Shown: positions 24,879 through 39,300, counted from the stretch's first letter. The stretch: DNA of 64,000 bases from Stenopsyche tienmushanensis (GCA_008973525.1 WACJ01000107.1:372001-436000), one strand, 5' to 3'. A program made the numbers and translations. The notes: generated by a model from the letters alone, not told the origin.

Positions 24879-26467
24879 GGTGTAGTTAAGAATCACTCAC
24901 GCAACGGGTTAAGCCTGGAAACATTTTAAAAATCATTTTTTAATAGTGTCATTGAAAATATTTGCTTTATGTGTAGTCTGAAAATATTTTTAGACTACAC
25001 ATAAAATATAAATAACAATAAAATATAAAAATAACAAAATTATTATATATTACATTAAATGTTGATATTTAAAAATGGTTTAGAAATCAGTCTAATTAAT
25101 TAATCTGGATAATATAACAAATCTATTGAATCATTTATTAATTTGGAATGATTGGAATATATTGACGAAATAAAGGAATTTAGTAAGTATTATAAAATAA
25201 TTTAATTCTATTTATTTATTAAGAGCACTCACACTGTACATTGAGCTCGGAGACAGACAGAGACAGAGAGAGAGAGAGAACATAGTGTAGTCCGGGAGAT
25301 CGGATTTTTTCAAAATTATTAATTAAATATTTTAGAGGCAACCATAATCTAACAAGCTTGTGATTAAAAGTACATAATAATAAGAGGTTATAAATGTCAA
25401 AACAAATACCTCGTTTGCTCCACATTGAAATGTCAAATCGGTGAGGATTGCCTGTTGTAAAAAATATTAACTAGGTTCAATTATTCGTTCTTATTTTTAA
25501 CAAAAATGCCAGCGCAAAGCACAATATAGTATACTTTAGGACTGATTGATAATTTAAAACTATGATATGTGTTAGATTTTTTTAAATTGTAGGTATGTAT
25601 TTGATTTTTAAAATCTCGGACATTCAGAATAAATTATATGATTCGCTCAGATACACATTTTATTTTAATATATTGCTTGCAAGAGATAAGAACCGCCTTT
25701 ATTCACTGTTACCCACGAAATGCGGAAAAAGAACGACAATATATTTCGCATCTATTTATATTAATGCAATAAATGAAAATTGATAAACAAATACAGATTA
25801 CAGCTTTTAAAATTTTTTTGTCCAAATTTAAATGCGTTCTTATATCTATTTTAATTGATAATTTTATAAAGTGATAGAAAAATAGTATAATATTTGATTA
25901 GTTTTATTTATCCCTAAAAAAACTTTCAAGATATGAGTTTTAATTAAAGTAATTTTTATTTTAATAATAAGAAGCGGTTTTTAACGACGACGGTGAGTTT
26001 TTGTATAGTAGCAATACCAAAGCGTTTTTAAAGGTTTTTGTGTACTGGCAATATTAAAGCGTGTTTGAAAGGTGCGTCCGTTGGCGGGCGTTGAGGCTTG
26101 CTTTGGCCTCTCAACGTAAGCTTTTTGTCCTAACATTATCAATAAATTGTTTATTTGGAATTAATACACCTATAGAGTTATGCTTTTGAATTGATTTTTT
26201 TATTTAACTGTAAATCAAACTTGTGATTAGTCATAATATTTAGCAAATGGCTTTTCATGTAAATATCGTCACCTTTGAGAACACTAACTAGTTTCATTTT
26301 AGTATTTGTCATAAAGGTAGGCTTTATGTTATATTTTATTACCAGTTATTATGATATAAATACATGCTTTACAAATGTTTATATATGTAAATACAAATAG
26401 TTTTGACTGTGGGTAGAATATTAGAAAATCAGTTGTCATATAAGATCAATGACACATTTTATTACAG
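24879..26467. promoter_or_regulatory. divergent spacer between the TTF1-like and orphan genes
   Basis: This AT-rich spacer should hold both promoters. It contains a (AG)n microsatellite at about 25250-25280. Two good plus-strand donors, ACG|GTGAGT at 25993 and AAC|GTAAGC near 26115, may end untranslated first exons of the orphan gene, whose coding exon has an acceptor at 26466-26467. No other gene is seen. Confidence 0.45.
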
Positions 26468-26483
26468 GATATTGTCAAAAAAG

Positions 26484-29400
26484 ATGTCTACACCAATTGT
26501 ACAGTCCGCCAGAAGTTTTTGTTTAGAGCTGTCGAATGATGCTACTGCAAGCACACCCATAAGTTGCGCTTCGTTAAGGAAACGACCTACCACAGGTAAA
26601 ATTCAAGTATATAATTACAATTTCCCTAAAAAAAACCACCATTGTATTAATAAAATATAATTTATGTGCACAATTTATTTTGTAGATACAAAAAAGATTA
26701 CAGCTAAAGGATTTGAGCAAGAAGCTAAAATCATTCAAAAGAATAGAATCTTTTCTACGTCTAAAAAAGATGATACACCAAAAAAATCCTACATTCTAAA
26801 TAAGGGGAAAAATGTTAATAGTAGCGTATTTTGCGATGAAGTATTAAAAATGCTAGAAGATTCTTCTTCTTTTGGATCGATTAAATTTACTCGGAGTAAT
26901 TATAAAAAAACAACTAAAATTAACAGTGTTAACAAGCCGATCTCTAAAACTACACAAGCAAAGAGTAAAACTTCTAAAGGCAATTCTAACATCTCACAAA
27001 ATTCTAATGAAGGTATTGGATATTCAAAAAAATGTGATAGAGATGCTTCAGAGAATATTACCCCCCTTAAGAAAAATGTATCCGCTTCTCGAGAATCAAC
27101 CACAAATTTCTTGTCTAATGGAGCAATATGCTCTGATGATAAAAGAAACAGTGGAAGTTTTTCAAGTCAATGTCCTTCGAAACCATCTTTTATTAGACGA
27201 AAATTGTACTTCTGCCGTATCTGATTTTACTGACAATGAGAGCTTGAAAATACATGAAACATCATTTTTAGAAAAAAATAAAATTGTCAATATATATGAA
27301 ACACGAAAAAAAAATTGTAATTCAAGACAGAAAGGATCAGATGTTGTAGCTAAGCTTGACATTATTTCACCATCTAAAAACATTACTTCAGATACAAATG
27401 ATAATATTAATGAACAAAAAAAATATCAATTGAGGAGGAAAAATAGTAAAACTTTTAAGCAATATTTTAACGATCATATTGGTGAAAAAGCAAATGATTT
27501 TAATACTGCCCCAGAAAATACATGCAAATATATAACAAATTTATTAAAAGGTATTACTAAAGATAATAGTGAGAAAACTGCAAATCGAAATTCTGCTGAG
27601 ATTGATCTTACAAAAGATGATGAAGATTCTGAAAAGATGTTTGATGTGAGTGAATGTAATAATTCAAGTAAAAATGGAGCAATTAAAAAAAAAGGCAGGG
27701 CAAAATTACAAAAAAATATCAGCAAAGAAAATATCAAAACAACCCAAAGTATAAAAGATACTGCAAAATCGGATATAAATAATAAAAAACCTACAAAGCC
27801 GGTAATAAATAAAAGTAAACCTGAAAAATGTGTTACTAAAAAAGCTGAGAAAAATGTTTCTAAAACTGATAGTAAGTCATCCCGGCAGAAAAGAGATAAA
27901 AGTAAGTCACCTGCCTTCAGCACTGCAAAAGGTAAAAAATCACCCAAAAATAATATCCATACAAAATCAAGTGATGCTAAGACTTCCATAGCTAAATCAA
28001 AAACAAAAAAAGTAGTTGAAGTGAAGAAAGGAAGAAAAGAAACTGCCCAATCTAGACAGAAAGAAACATCCATGAGTTCAAAACATTCCGGTTCAACCAG
28101 AAGTAAAAAGAGCGTCGAGGCGAGAAGTCCATTTTCAAATGATTCAGATAGAACGAGCACTTCCAGAAATAAGAAATCGAACAAACATACGACGAGATCT
28201 CTTGTGCCCGTCAACTGCGATGAATTTAGCGCCCGAAAAAGGAGAGCCGTCGATGAAAATCCATATATGCCAGGTATGATTACTCTTCTTGTACAGGGTC
28301 TCACAATAAGGACGCTCGATTTTTAAATCTTCTTTGAAAATCTATCACATTCCTTATGTAATATCATCATCATCATAGTGCAGTCACAAACAGTCCACTG
28401 CAGAACTATGGGCCTTTTCAATATCCATTCACAGGAAGGGGTTACATCACCCAATGGGTATCTAAATATAAGGAGTGTGGGAAGTTTGTAAAGACTGAGT
28501 AGTTTTCTTCTGAAGACGGTGGAAAACTACTCTAGACGACCTTTTTAATTCTACTGGAAAGGGCTTTCTGGAATGCAGAGTTTAGTCCCTCCTTTCCTTG
28601 CTAGGGTGTTGCTGGGCTAGGGTGAAAACAAACGTGGTGCTTAAGTGCATCTTGTACTCATTCCTATATCAACTGAGAGTGTCTCCCCGTCCACGTGCAA
28701 CTTACCCGAGCGAATTCGAGACTTTCCTATTTCAAAACAATATAGAAGGCAACGGAAGACAATGCTGTCAATGTTGCAAAGTGAAGTTCTTCATATGCCT
28801 CTCCTCAAGGTCCTCTATTTGATGTTCTTCTTGTCCTTGTTCTGTTCCTAAAGCTTCCTGGCTCCGAACCAGTAAGGTTCATCATGCTCCATATTGTTGG
28901 TTAGGGTCAACTATGTAAGAGATAATGAGTAACAAGCAAGCCATAGTTAGCAAAGCGTAGATGGTTGAGGTATCTGCCATTAATGTTTATTCCTTTGTAT
29001 GACCAGTCGAGCATTCTGAGTACTTTTTCAGTATTAAAGAGCTTCGGTGATATTGTGTCTCCTTGCCTTACCCCTTTGTTGACCCTGAATTTGGGGGTCT
29101 CTTCTAGTATTACCAAGGATGTCGCTTTTCTATATATTGTTTCTAAGAACTCTTAAGTAAATGACCGCCGTAGTTTTTTTCCATGACTTTGTCACATAAA
29201 TCTGGCTGGATTTGCTGGATCGCGTTCGTTATGTTGACTGATTTGCGCTTTATATGCACTCATAGACCTGTGATTTAAGATGGCCCCAAAGCAAGAAATT
29301 TGGCGTTAAATCGCACAATTTCAGTGGTTAGTTCACGTCGCCACCGTGCGTTATAACCATCCCCTCAAATTGCTCGTGTACAATTTCTATCGTGGCGTTT

Positions 29401-31226
29401 ATTGCCATCCTGTTGGAACCACATGTCATCGGTATTCACATCATCTAGTTTAAGCCACAAGGAGTTGCTTTATCATCGATGATTCCGCCAGATAGAAAGA
29501 GTGAATTTCTCAGGATGCATTTAGTGCTGGTGTGTCGTGTGGATTGGTATCTTCCCGAATCTGACAAATTTCAAACGCCCCTATTGTAAAACCCTGTATT
29601 AATAATCTGATTATTGGAAGACACGTTTATTTATTTTGTTAATTGATTAATTGCATTTTCATATTTTAGAATCGTCTGCAATGAATGGCAATAATGAAGA
29701 TTCCTTGATTGATTATTATAATTCAAAGTATGGAATAAAAAGGCAACGTTTCTGCGATGACGAAGATGAAGAAAATGAGTATGCTGAATATATGAGATTC
29801 CGCCAAAGAAATATGTCTCGTTTTAACACAGGAATGCCAAGTTATCAAAACGCTATGGTTTTGTCTCCAAGAAATAATTTTAATCCACATATGTATATGC
29901 CATCAGCATATCGCCTACCTCATGGCATAAACCGCCATATGGACGATATGGAATTTAATTATAACGATTTTATGAGATTTGGAAAGTGTAGAGTTCCCAG
30001 AATGATGGGTTTTGATTTTCCCAGAAATATGTATGGAGAGCAATTTAAATCTTATTACCCACAGAACCATATGTATAATGAAAATACAGAAAAACGGTTA
30101 ATGGTGCCTCAGTATTTCAACGGTAGTTCAAATTCTCATGACAGGGAAGTTTACCCTTATGCAAGAGAAAATCAAATTAATAATCGAACTTATAGAGATA
30201 CTACTTTGATGCTTAATAAAGAAATGTGTAGCAAACCTCCGGTAAAGCAACAGAAGGCAGTAGAAATTTATTCAAGAAAAGGTACAATTATATCCCAAGT
30301 ATCGGATAATGCATTTAAAATTCCAATGAGTTATATGAAAAAACAAAATCAACAGATTGGATATGACAATGATCACACTGACAGATGGGATGGTATGCTT
30401 TTTGCTTATTTTTCTTATAAATATTGCTAATGTTCAATCATTAAATGTTGTTTTTATTACAGGTATGTCAGGTACTAGTAATTTTACTAGAAGTTCACAA
30501 CACGAAGTGGAAAATAGCAGACCTAATGTGTTCAAGCAACCAAATAAATCATTTAAAAACAAATCTATTTGTGTTTTTGAAAAGAAATCATTTCTTTTCA
30601 ATCAGAGTGGAAGCGGACGTCAATCTGAAAGTACTACTCTTACAGAGAAGAAATCCTTAGGGAGTTTTAAAAATAATAGCCATACAGTACAAATTAATTC
30701 TAATAAAAATCTTCAAACATTCAGTAATGTTAACGGTAATATGCCCAGATTGAACAATTTTTATAGCAATTGTAGTACAACAAATACTAATGTAAAATAT
30801 TACGATAAGCCACAAGTTGATTTCGACGAATTTGATTATACGCGAAGAACGTCTAATTTCGAAGAAAAGTCAGTTTATAGAAATAATAAATCAAGTGCCT
30901 GTAACAATCCCAATTTTTCAATTTTACAAAAATACGATCAGCTACACAACACATCAACAAGTGAAAGATTCATGCCCAACTCTTCAATTTTACAAGAACG
31001 CGTACAGTCGGAGCATAGACCACTTCAATCGATAATGTCGATGCCCGACAACGATTCACCCCTCCCGACAAAAACATCATTCGTAAAATTATCTGAGAGA
31101 GGACCGTCGAGCGATGCTGAAAATATGTGTGATGATTTACCGAGATCGGATGACGATAGTTGGATATCGGTCAGAAAACCCACAGTCAATATGTCACCGT
31201 GGAGGTTTGCAAACCTCGGTGGATAG
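26484..31226 (+). CDS. unrecognised, lysine/serine/asparagine-rich nuclear-type protein
   Basis: Four exons: 26484-26595, 26686-28273, 29670-30392, 30463-31226. Entry (26686, phase 1) and exit (28273, phase 1) of exon 2 are in different frames. Either one extra base lies near 27180-27215, or a 154-base intron (27013-27166) is present, giving about 1061 or 1010 residues. I do not recognise the family. It starts MSTPIVQSARSF. The long middle is disordered and basic, with SRQKRDKSKSPAF, GKKSPKNN and SARKRRAVDENPYMP resembling nuclear signals. The third exon is Met/Tyr/Asn-rich (NSKYGIKRQRF). It ends in a short acidic stretch and SPWRFANLGG, which looks like a conserved peptide. A chromatin or RNA-binding role is possible but unproven. 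Confidence 0.72.
28362..28650 (-). repeat. dispersed repeat A, copy A3
   Basis: Reverse-oriented copy in intron 2 of the orphan gene. It begins with the (ATC)n tail CATCATCATAGTGCAGTC and runs to CTTTCTGGAATGCAG and GCTTAAGTGCATC, matching A2 but lacking its middle. Confidence 0.75.
28900..29130 (-). mobile_element. RTE-like LINE reverse transcriptase fragment
   Basis: The minus-strand frame reads FRVNKGVRQGDTISPKLF, then GININGRYLNHLRFANYGLL. This is the GVRQGDxxSP motif followed by a decayed LRFADD catalytic box (ADD replaced by ANY). It is a short dead fragment in the orphan gene's intron 2. Confidence 0.85.
29187..29590 (-). mobile_element. Tc1/mariner-like transposase relic
   Basis: On the minus strand, pieces in shifting frames read REDTNPHDTPALNAS, LWLKLDDVNTDDMWFQQDG and SVNITNAIQQIQPDLCDKVM. 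These are blocks of a DDE transposase also present at 49305-49600. Several frameshifts and stops are present. Confidence 0.75.
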
Positions 31227-34200
31227 TTTTCTCAATTCAGTACTGTCCAAATGTATATATATGTATATAAATTAAGTGCTTATATTAAAAATGGCATAGT
31301 GTCACATACATCTTTTTGTGTATTAAGAAATTTAATATTTAAACGAAAATTCATTCTGTGAATACAAACGAATGAAAATGATGCTTTGTTTTATAGGACG
31401 AATCGTTACAAATTCTCTTAGTATGGTAAAAGAAACAACTAGTGTATATTTGTATGAATATTGTCTTTTTCGTGACAAATTTAGATATTTTAAATATAGG
31501 TACATGAATAGTTGAGCTATTTAAATTATTTTTTATATGCCTTTTGTTAAAATTGTGTATAATTTAGTACGTACTTTATCGAACCTGAAACTGGAAAGTG
31601 CCGAGGGTTAAGTTTTGTTAAATCTGCTGAAGGTTTGCAGATTTTTTTGCATTTTGGCATTCATCATGTAATTGCATTTGCATATTAGATTTAAAAACTT
31701 ATATTTATAAATACATTTATATTTTTGTTGACTAATAATCAGAAAAGTACATGAAATATATTAAATTTTTAAACTAATTTAATTGTTTTTGTTCATTTTT
31801 TTCTTAATACAATCATTTACCGTCGACGTAAACTATTGTATCGAGCTGTTGTTTTACTGGATGACTTTCAAACATATTTTTTAAATTTTAGATGAGTGAA
31901 AAGCTTATAAAATATGAAATTGGTCTCTTCTTTTAAGGTAATTACCAGATATTTCATAAGATAAAATATCAAAAGTACTTTGATATCCTATGTTAAAACA
32001 TTAACAGTAATTTTTTTTTTTTTTCTTTCACTTCTTGCTTTTAATATAGCAGACTGGCCAATAATTAGTAGGAAAGGGTTATATTCATCTCGTCTGTGTC
32101 ATACATTCACCTCCTTATTTGCTCGATATTGAAGGTAGCATTACTCCCGAATTTCATTTCGAATGCTCACCTAGCGGGTTTTATGAATGAACATATTGAT
32201 GAACGCTTTCGCGACCGTCTCGATAGGGAGTGTGGGAGGTTTGTAAAGACTGAGTAGTTTTCTTCGGCAGACAGTGGAAAACTACTTTAGATGACCTTTT
32301 TAATTCTACTGGAAAGGGCTTTCTGGAGTGCAAAGAGTCCAGTCCCTCCTTTCCAGTAATATCAAATGGTCAGATCAATATCAATAAGATCAAACGGTTC
32401 CATAGTCAAGATTATAGTATGGGAGTAGTTAAAACAGTCCTTAGGCGGTTGGACCGCGAGCCGGTACTATTCGGGTGATAGCCACTTATTATTTGTGGAG
32501 TTTTATAAGTGTATTAATTGGGCAGAGCTGTAACTAGGGTATGAAGTGCCCTTGGCAAGTATCTAACTTAATGTCCCCCCCTCCCGAAAATCCAATTTAA
32601 AGTTAACTAGCACTATTATAAATACTTATGTTTTCAATAATATTTGACTTTATTTCTCTTATAATATAGGGAAAAAATTACAGGAAAAGCAAGCAAAAAT
32701 AGAAGAATTTCTATGCAAGGCTGTCCATTTTCTAATTTTCTTCTTAAGGAGTGGCAAATCTCGGATAGTGATATAATTCCAGTACAATACATGAGGTCAT
32801 GAGGCGCAAGTCAAAGTTATAAATGAAATTCCTTAGAACAATAAAAGTGATTCCCATGGTAATTACCACAATAAACGCCTTGTCTTGAAACAAGGCAAAC
32901 AACGAAGCACAAGAAAACTTGTGGTAGATAAGTAAACCGCTAGGTAGAATGTAAGAGGTCAGAATGGCCAAACAGCATTCTGCAGGAATTCTGTAGTCTT
33001 GGAGGTGGGTTCTGGGACTTGACTAGCTAGCTAGACAGCTATTCTTAAACTTATGTAGTCCACGGATTCCCTCTTGAATCCCAATCCCAACCCTAGGCAA
33101 TAAGTCTTCAATTTCTGACCTGCCTTCAATATATGCAGTTCCCTATTACACAACATCTTAGAATTTCAATTGAAGGTTGATATTTTAACCACAATTTCTA
33201 CACGGATCCCCCATAATGGCTCTGCAGACTCCCGGGGGTTTGCACCATTTAAAAACCGCTGATCTAGAAACAAGATGTATTTTCGCCACATGCCAAAGTA
33301 GCCTTTTTTCACAATCCGATCCACAACATTTGCATCTAAAATAAAGATGGTTTTCTTAATTTCACCAATAGAATCGCTTGAAACAAATTACCATGTTTTC
33401 TTTTCTTTGGTTATATATCAGGGGTAGTCAAAACATTGACTACGTAATTATTCCTAATCACCCGCCTATCTGATTAGTTTGTGAGAAATCACTATTTTAT
33501 TTAATAAAAATAATTTGATATTGAATATGTATCATTTATTTTAAATTTATCTTATTTTTTTGCTTTAAATTACTACCTTTCTTATGATCAAGCAACACAT
33601 ATGATGTTGGTAGACTTATACTTTAAAAAACAGGTCATCCGTAAGGATCAAGTTTATCTATCTCCGAATTCTTATATAAATATTTAAATCAAAATAATAA
33701 TCTAATATAAATAAAATGATACAGATTATGTAAATTTATGAAGTTATCGCTTAAACAATGTCATTTTCTGAGGATTTAAGGAGTTTATATAATTTTCTTT
33801 ACGCAGGATAATACGGAGAAGTTCTAAATAAATAAAAAACGCATTTTATTTAACATAATTATTTCTTTTTCAAATGAGACATATAGACAAAAGATAAATG
33901 CAAATGGTCACATATTACAATAGATTACATAAAGGAACCAAAGAACCCTGAAATTAAAACACTCGTTTCTCTACGGAGTATATATGTAAACTAGATAAAA
34001 AATATATAAAAAAGTTAGCACTAAATACCACATTATCCAATTCTCAATACAAAAGTTAAATAAAAAATAAATTAACAAAGATAATTAATTACATGGTACA
34101 AGCTAACAGTCATTTCACATGCACATATTTACGCGCACATGCACCAGTTATAATGGTTTGATCGATGTTTAAGTATAATTTAAAATACAAGAAAATAAAG

Positions 34201-36345
34201 ATAAACATGGATTTTCTGAAAGACAATCATAGCAATAGCATCTTCCTAATTTGAATGCCTAGTCTCCGACCTCACAAATCTATGCTTGAAGATATTGATC
34301 CCGTTCAATTTTAAAGGGCCACACTCACGGCATTATTTATCACGCGTCTTCGTTGGCATATCGACAAAATTTTCATGAAAGATGAATACACCAAAGATAT
34401 CCAAGGAATGATTTTAATTTTTTATATTGGCATGTTATTTTTTTTTAAACTTATAACGTTACATTTCTCTAATTATTACCCTGAATATTTTTTCATAATT
34501 ATTCATGAGACTAGTATATTGATGCTTTTATTATTTCGAAATTTAAATTTTTAAACAAAAAAGTATTTGCATTAAAAAATCAAATTAAATTCCCTCCACT
34601 GAAAGGCTTAATTTTCAGGTCTCCTTGCAACACAATCAAAACTAAATTGTAATCATTGAATCTCTAATTCATTCAAGCGATTGTATCTGTTTATATTGTA
34701 TCTAAATCAAAAGTTCATCAAGATATAAAATTGATTTAACCACGTAAGTAATAGAGTACCATTTTTTAATTACCGTTAAATGAATATTGGAATTAATCTT
34801 ATCAAATAACAGTTTTTGGCATACATAATCGCAATAAAGTAATAGAACCTTTGTAACTTTTTAGTCATTTCATTTGTAAAAGGTGAGTTGATATTGAATA
34901 TTCTATATGAGATTTAAGATAATTAAATATATAAAGACGCTTTAAATTTTTCTTAAATTATATTTCTTTATTTTTTAAATATAAAGAAAAATATTTCAAG
35001 ACGAAAGATTGTACTGATAACCAAAAAGAAAATCAAAAGATTACAGAACGATACATAATATTTTGTCTCGATTTTATGTGAAAATAATGATAATTGTTAT
35101 AATCTTTTGACAAAAATATTTTATTCTAAGGTCAAATATTAACATGAATCATGAAGATTTACACATTCACTTTGATTTTTTTTTTTTTACAATTACACTA
35201 TAATTACAAAAATCGAACATCACTTATATATAATCTCATGCGACTATGTAAAACAATAGCACTTATGTACAAACAAAATGGCGTTCATTAAGAGCCATTC
35301 CCGATTAGAGGGAAATAAAATATCAATCGTTTTGCAATATTATTTTTAATATTCAAACACAAATACTCGAAAACACAAATATAAAATGTAGCTCTTTGTC
35401 ATATACATATGTTAATTGAAATTAAACAGACCTTACGTACGTAAGTCTTTAGATCACATTCTGGCAATTTAAAAAAAAAATCAACTTCACCGAATTAATA
35501 ACTTTACAATTACATTTTTACAATAAACAATCAAAATTGCGACTTCAAACATTTTTTACATTCTGCAAAATACGAGCTATTTATTCTTTATATTAATTTA
35601 TAAACCGGCAGTACTATCATTAGCTGATAATAATGCAAGCACCGTTCATTTTCTATAGTAACTGTTCAGTAAATATTTAAAGTTGTGAGCAATCTGAAAT
35701 AAATTACATCAATATATATATATATAATTATGATAAAATATTAACAAATATAAAAAATATATAAAGGGGCAAAAATGACATGTTTTTAAAGTACAATCCT
35801 TATTTAAAATAATTTAGATTTTCCAATTCGCCTGTTTGTGCTTTAAGTGTAACTATAAATTAATAATCTAACGATTAAAATTAATTATCAAACACTGCAT
35901 TAAAATGAGCTATTTCCTCTTTAGCGTTATATACTAAAAGCTATATAATAACCTCAAGGACAAAGAAAACCTATAATACGTATGCTTGTTTTTTATTTAT
36001 TTTTTGTTGCGGAAATATGTAGATAAAATAGGAAGAAATAATCTATTTTCACACTCTCAAAACTATGCGATATGGGATATTGGCAAAATACAGTGGGGAT
36101 TAAAAACCATGTTGCAAACTGTATATGTGCATAAACAGTTTTATTTACTTCGTATAAACTAACGGGTTTGCCCATATTTCACTTAAAATGAGCATCAAGT
36201 GAACAGTTCTTTGCGAACATCGTCTCTATAATCATTGGTTTTTAGAAAATTCACTAAAATGACAAGATAAGCTTCATTGACAAAAGTGTTACTGAGTGAA
36301 ATAGCGTGACACGAGCCAAGTAAAGCGTAGCGTTGAATGATGACT
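31227..36345. other. spacer between the convergent orphan gene and EB1
   Basis: The left end is the orphan gene's 3' UTR. The right part (about 33700-36345), very AT-rich with no ORF, probably includes a long EB1 3' UTR. Repeat A4 lies at 32080-32360. Positions 32360-33480 look like older transposon debris without a recognisable protein. No further gene is seen. Confidence 0.5.
32080..32360 (-). repeat. dispersed repeat A, copy A4
   Basis: Reverse-oriented copy of repeat A: CATACATTCACCTCCTTATT, AACGCTTTCGCGACCGTCTC, GTTTGTAAAGACTGAGTAGT, GAAAGGGCTTTCTGGAGTGC. It keeps the middle region that copy A3 lost and lacks the far 5' end. Confidence 0.75.
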
Positions 36346-39300
36346 TTAATATTCGTCTCTGTCTAGACCGTAAGCTTCTTCACCGTCAATTTCCTCCGGG
36401 GGTGCAAAACCATCCTATAAATAGATACAACATAATCATAAAAAATCCTCTTAAACACTATTATTTTATATAATCACTTTAACCGTTCCGTCAATGAAAT
36501 GATCTGGCCAGACTATTTTGCTTTTGCGATGAACATAGAAATGAATATGTTGGAAATGGTGATGCAGAATTAGCCGGATGAAGGACAAGCTTCAAATAAA
36601 ACTCCGATTTGTATGTAAGAAATGCAAGGAGCCAGATGACAGACAACGACTAATTGGATTGGGGGATCATTAATATTTGATCCCATTTCCTTCGAATAGC
36701 CTAAAACCGTTATCCCCTGTATGCCTATGCTGTTGAGGAGAGTGGTGAGCCTTTGACAGTCTCCACCAACTACTGTAATCGGCTGTTCCACACACCAATA
36801 CGAGGAGTTTATCAAGAGCATAACTAGCCATTTTAAACATGCCATAAAAGCGTAAATGAGTGATAATTTTGTATCGTTATGAATTAAAAAAAAAGTTTAA
36901 ATAAATAAAAAATATTATTAATAAGCTCAGAAAAGCAAGAAAAATTGCGTAATTTAATTTTTTTTTCATCCATTTCCATATGAAATGTATGATGGTCCAA
37001 ACCAGACCACTTTCAATGACGGTACTTAATAGAAACGTTCATTTACAGAAGGATTAATTGACAAAATATTGACCTCAGTTGCATATAAAATTTTTAATAT
37101 TCTTTCAACTAATCCAGTTGTGTCTTGTTCTTCTACTTCCTGACACAGTACTTCAATATCCCGTAATTTTCCGAAATAAAAATCTCTTTCTTTTTCTAAT
37201 CCATCTACGGTGACTTTCATTGTATGTAACTATAACGGAAAAAATATATATTAGAACAATTGTGATATAATTGCATTAAAATAATGCTATTAATAATATA
37301 ATTATTCCTCAAATACCTGATGTGTGAGTTCGTCCATTTTCAAATCACCCTTTGGATTAGGTGCAGCTCTGGGAGCAGGTCTATAACCCTGAACTTTTGT
37401 CACTGTAAAATGAAAAGATAGATAAAAAATGTTGATTTTTTTTCTTTTCACATTGAGGAGTATTTTTCATAGAATTTAGATTTGTTTTATTCAATTCTCG
37501 TTATAAATAAATTTACAAACCAGGGCTTGAAAAAGCTTTTTTTATTTCTCATAATAATATCAACACCCTTAAAAATTTTGGAAGAAATGTCGAGCCCGGG
37601 TTATTTACAACGAAACCTCAATCAACAATTTTTCTAGACATTTCAAATGCTGAAAAAAGCTCCGAATGGATAATACTGAATCATAAAATTTAAAAGACAT
37701 CTTACTTTTTCCTAAACATATCTGAGTGGTAGATGCAGGAATTTTGTTCACATCTATGGATAAAAAAAATATATTTATAAAAACGTACAACTATACAAAC
37801 ATTTCGATCATACATTTCAAACTGACTTCTACACAATTAATTTCGGTATCTAGAAAAAATAATTGATTGAAGTTTTCATGCATCCATAACCAGACATGAA
37901 AAAATACATAATCTAATTTCAAGTACATATGTATTTTTATGAATCTAAAGTTGTGTTTTATTATGGATATATGCAAAATAAACAAAACAAATAAAAAGAT
38001 ATACCACATGTAAGCCCTCAAAGTGCCACACGTTTTTAAGTCGTAGCCGACTTAATGTGGGTTTTGATCAATTATATATTTTGTCTAAATCTATAAAACA
38101 TGACCTTTTATAGTCAACGTTTGCAATATTTCAACATTTAAAAATTACCCTCATCATCGGACTAAAACATAAGCAATGAACATGACTGTATAATGTACAT
38201 TTTAATATTTAACGAGACATACACTTATAAAAGCTCTTATGAAAATCCACAAACGGAAAACTCAAGTTCTTAAAAAACCCAAAACAAAATCACAACAAAA
38301 AATAATAAATAAATATTGTATTTAACCCTGAAATTCATGGCTATATCTTCATTTGGCAAATTCTGAGTTTATTATTTGAGGTCACTGGCTGAAACTATTT
38401 TAAATATTTGTTAAATCATTTTTATGTAAAAAATTGCTTTTGTGTTTGTATAAGTGTTAAATTTAATGTTAAGAAAGAGATGATTTTCTATATATTATAC
38501 AAATGATGGATCTCCTAAATTAAATGCAAACGGAGCAGACTTTGCATACAAATTGACTATAAATTTCTTATTTGTAAGCTACTCACTATGAGATATCTCT
38601 TCATTGTTTATAATTTTATATACTAGTAATCTATATATGAATAAACGGAACATTAGCTTCTACATTTATTATCTAATAAAAATAAAAATTAGACAAACTG
38701 AAGTTATAGGATTGGAAGTCATGAAGACATGCATTTTAATCAAAATTTAATATCAAAAGTAGATTGCAACACATGTTTGTAATATGGATCTTTAGAAAGG
38801 GGAGATCATTTGTATTTATAGAGAAATAAAAAGTTTTAAACTACAAAATATTGTAAAAGATTTGTAAGCCTATTGATTAACACTTATTGCATGAGTATTG
38901 TATATGTATATAAAATTAATTGTTTTTGAATTTTTTTTATAGATATAAAGTCATCCAATTTTATGTCTATGTATATTTTGATGTCATTAAATGCTTGAAT
39001 TATAAAAGAAAAATATTCTATATGTATTAAGGGGGAAAACCACATTAGACGGTTCAAAATATCGATTTTTTAATTTATTTCATAAATTATTAGTAAAACT
39101 ATTCAAGAATAAGTTTTGAAAGTTTCACAACAAAATTCCGTTTTGTTTCGATGTTATGAGCCTTAAAGTGAATGTCCGTCATTCAGTTTCTCGAAATTCG
39201 CACCAGTTAGTATGAAGTAACTGTTCGATTGACCCTTATTCACTTACTTGGCTATACTCCTGGATTATGGAAAGAAAAAACAAAAAAAAGAGGGAGAAGC

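Noticed and set aside
27474..28304. 276-codon minus-strand ORF opposite the orphan gene
   Set aside because: Leu/Phe/Ser-rich complement of a lysine-rich coding exon; the plus-strand frame joins flanking exons in phase, so this is a shadow.
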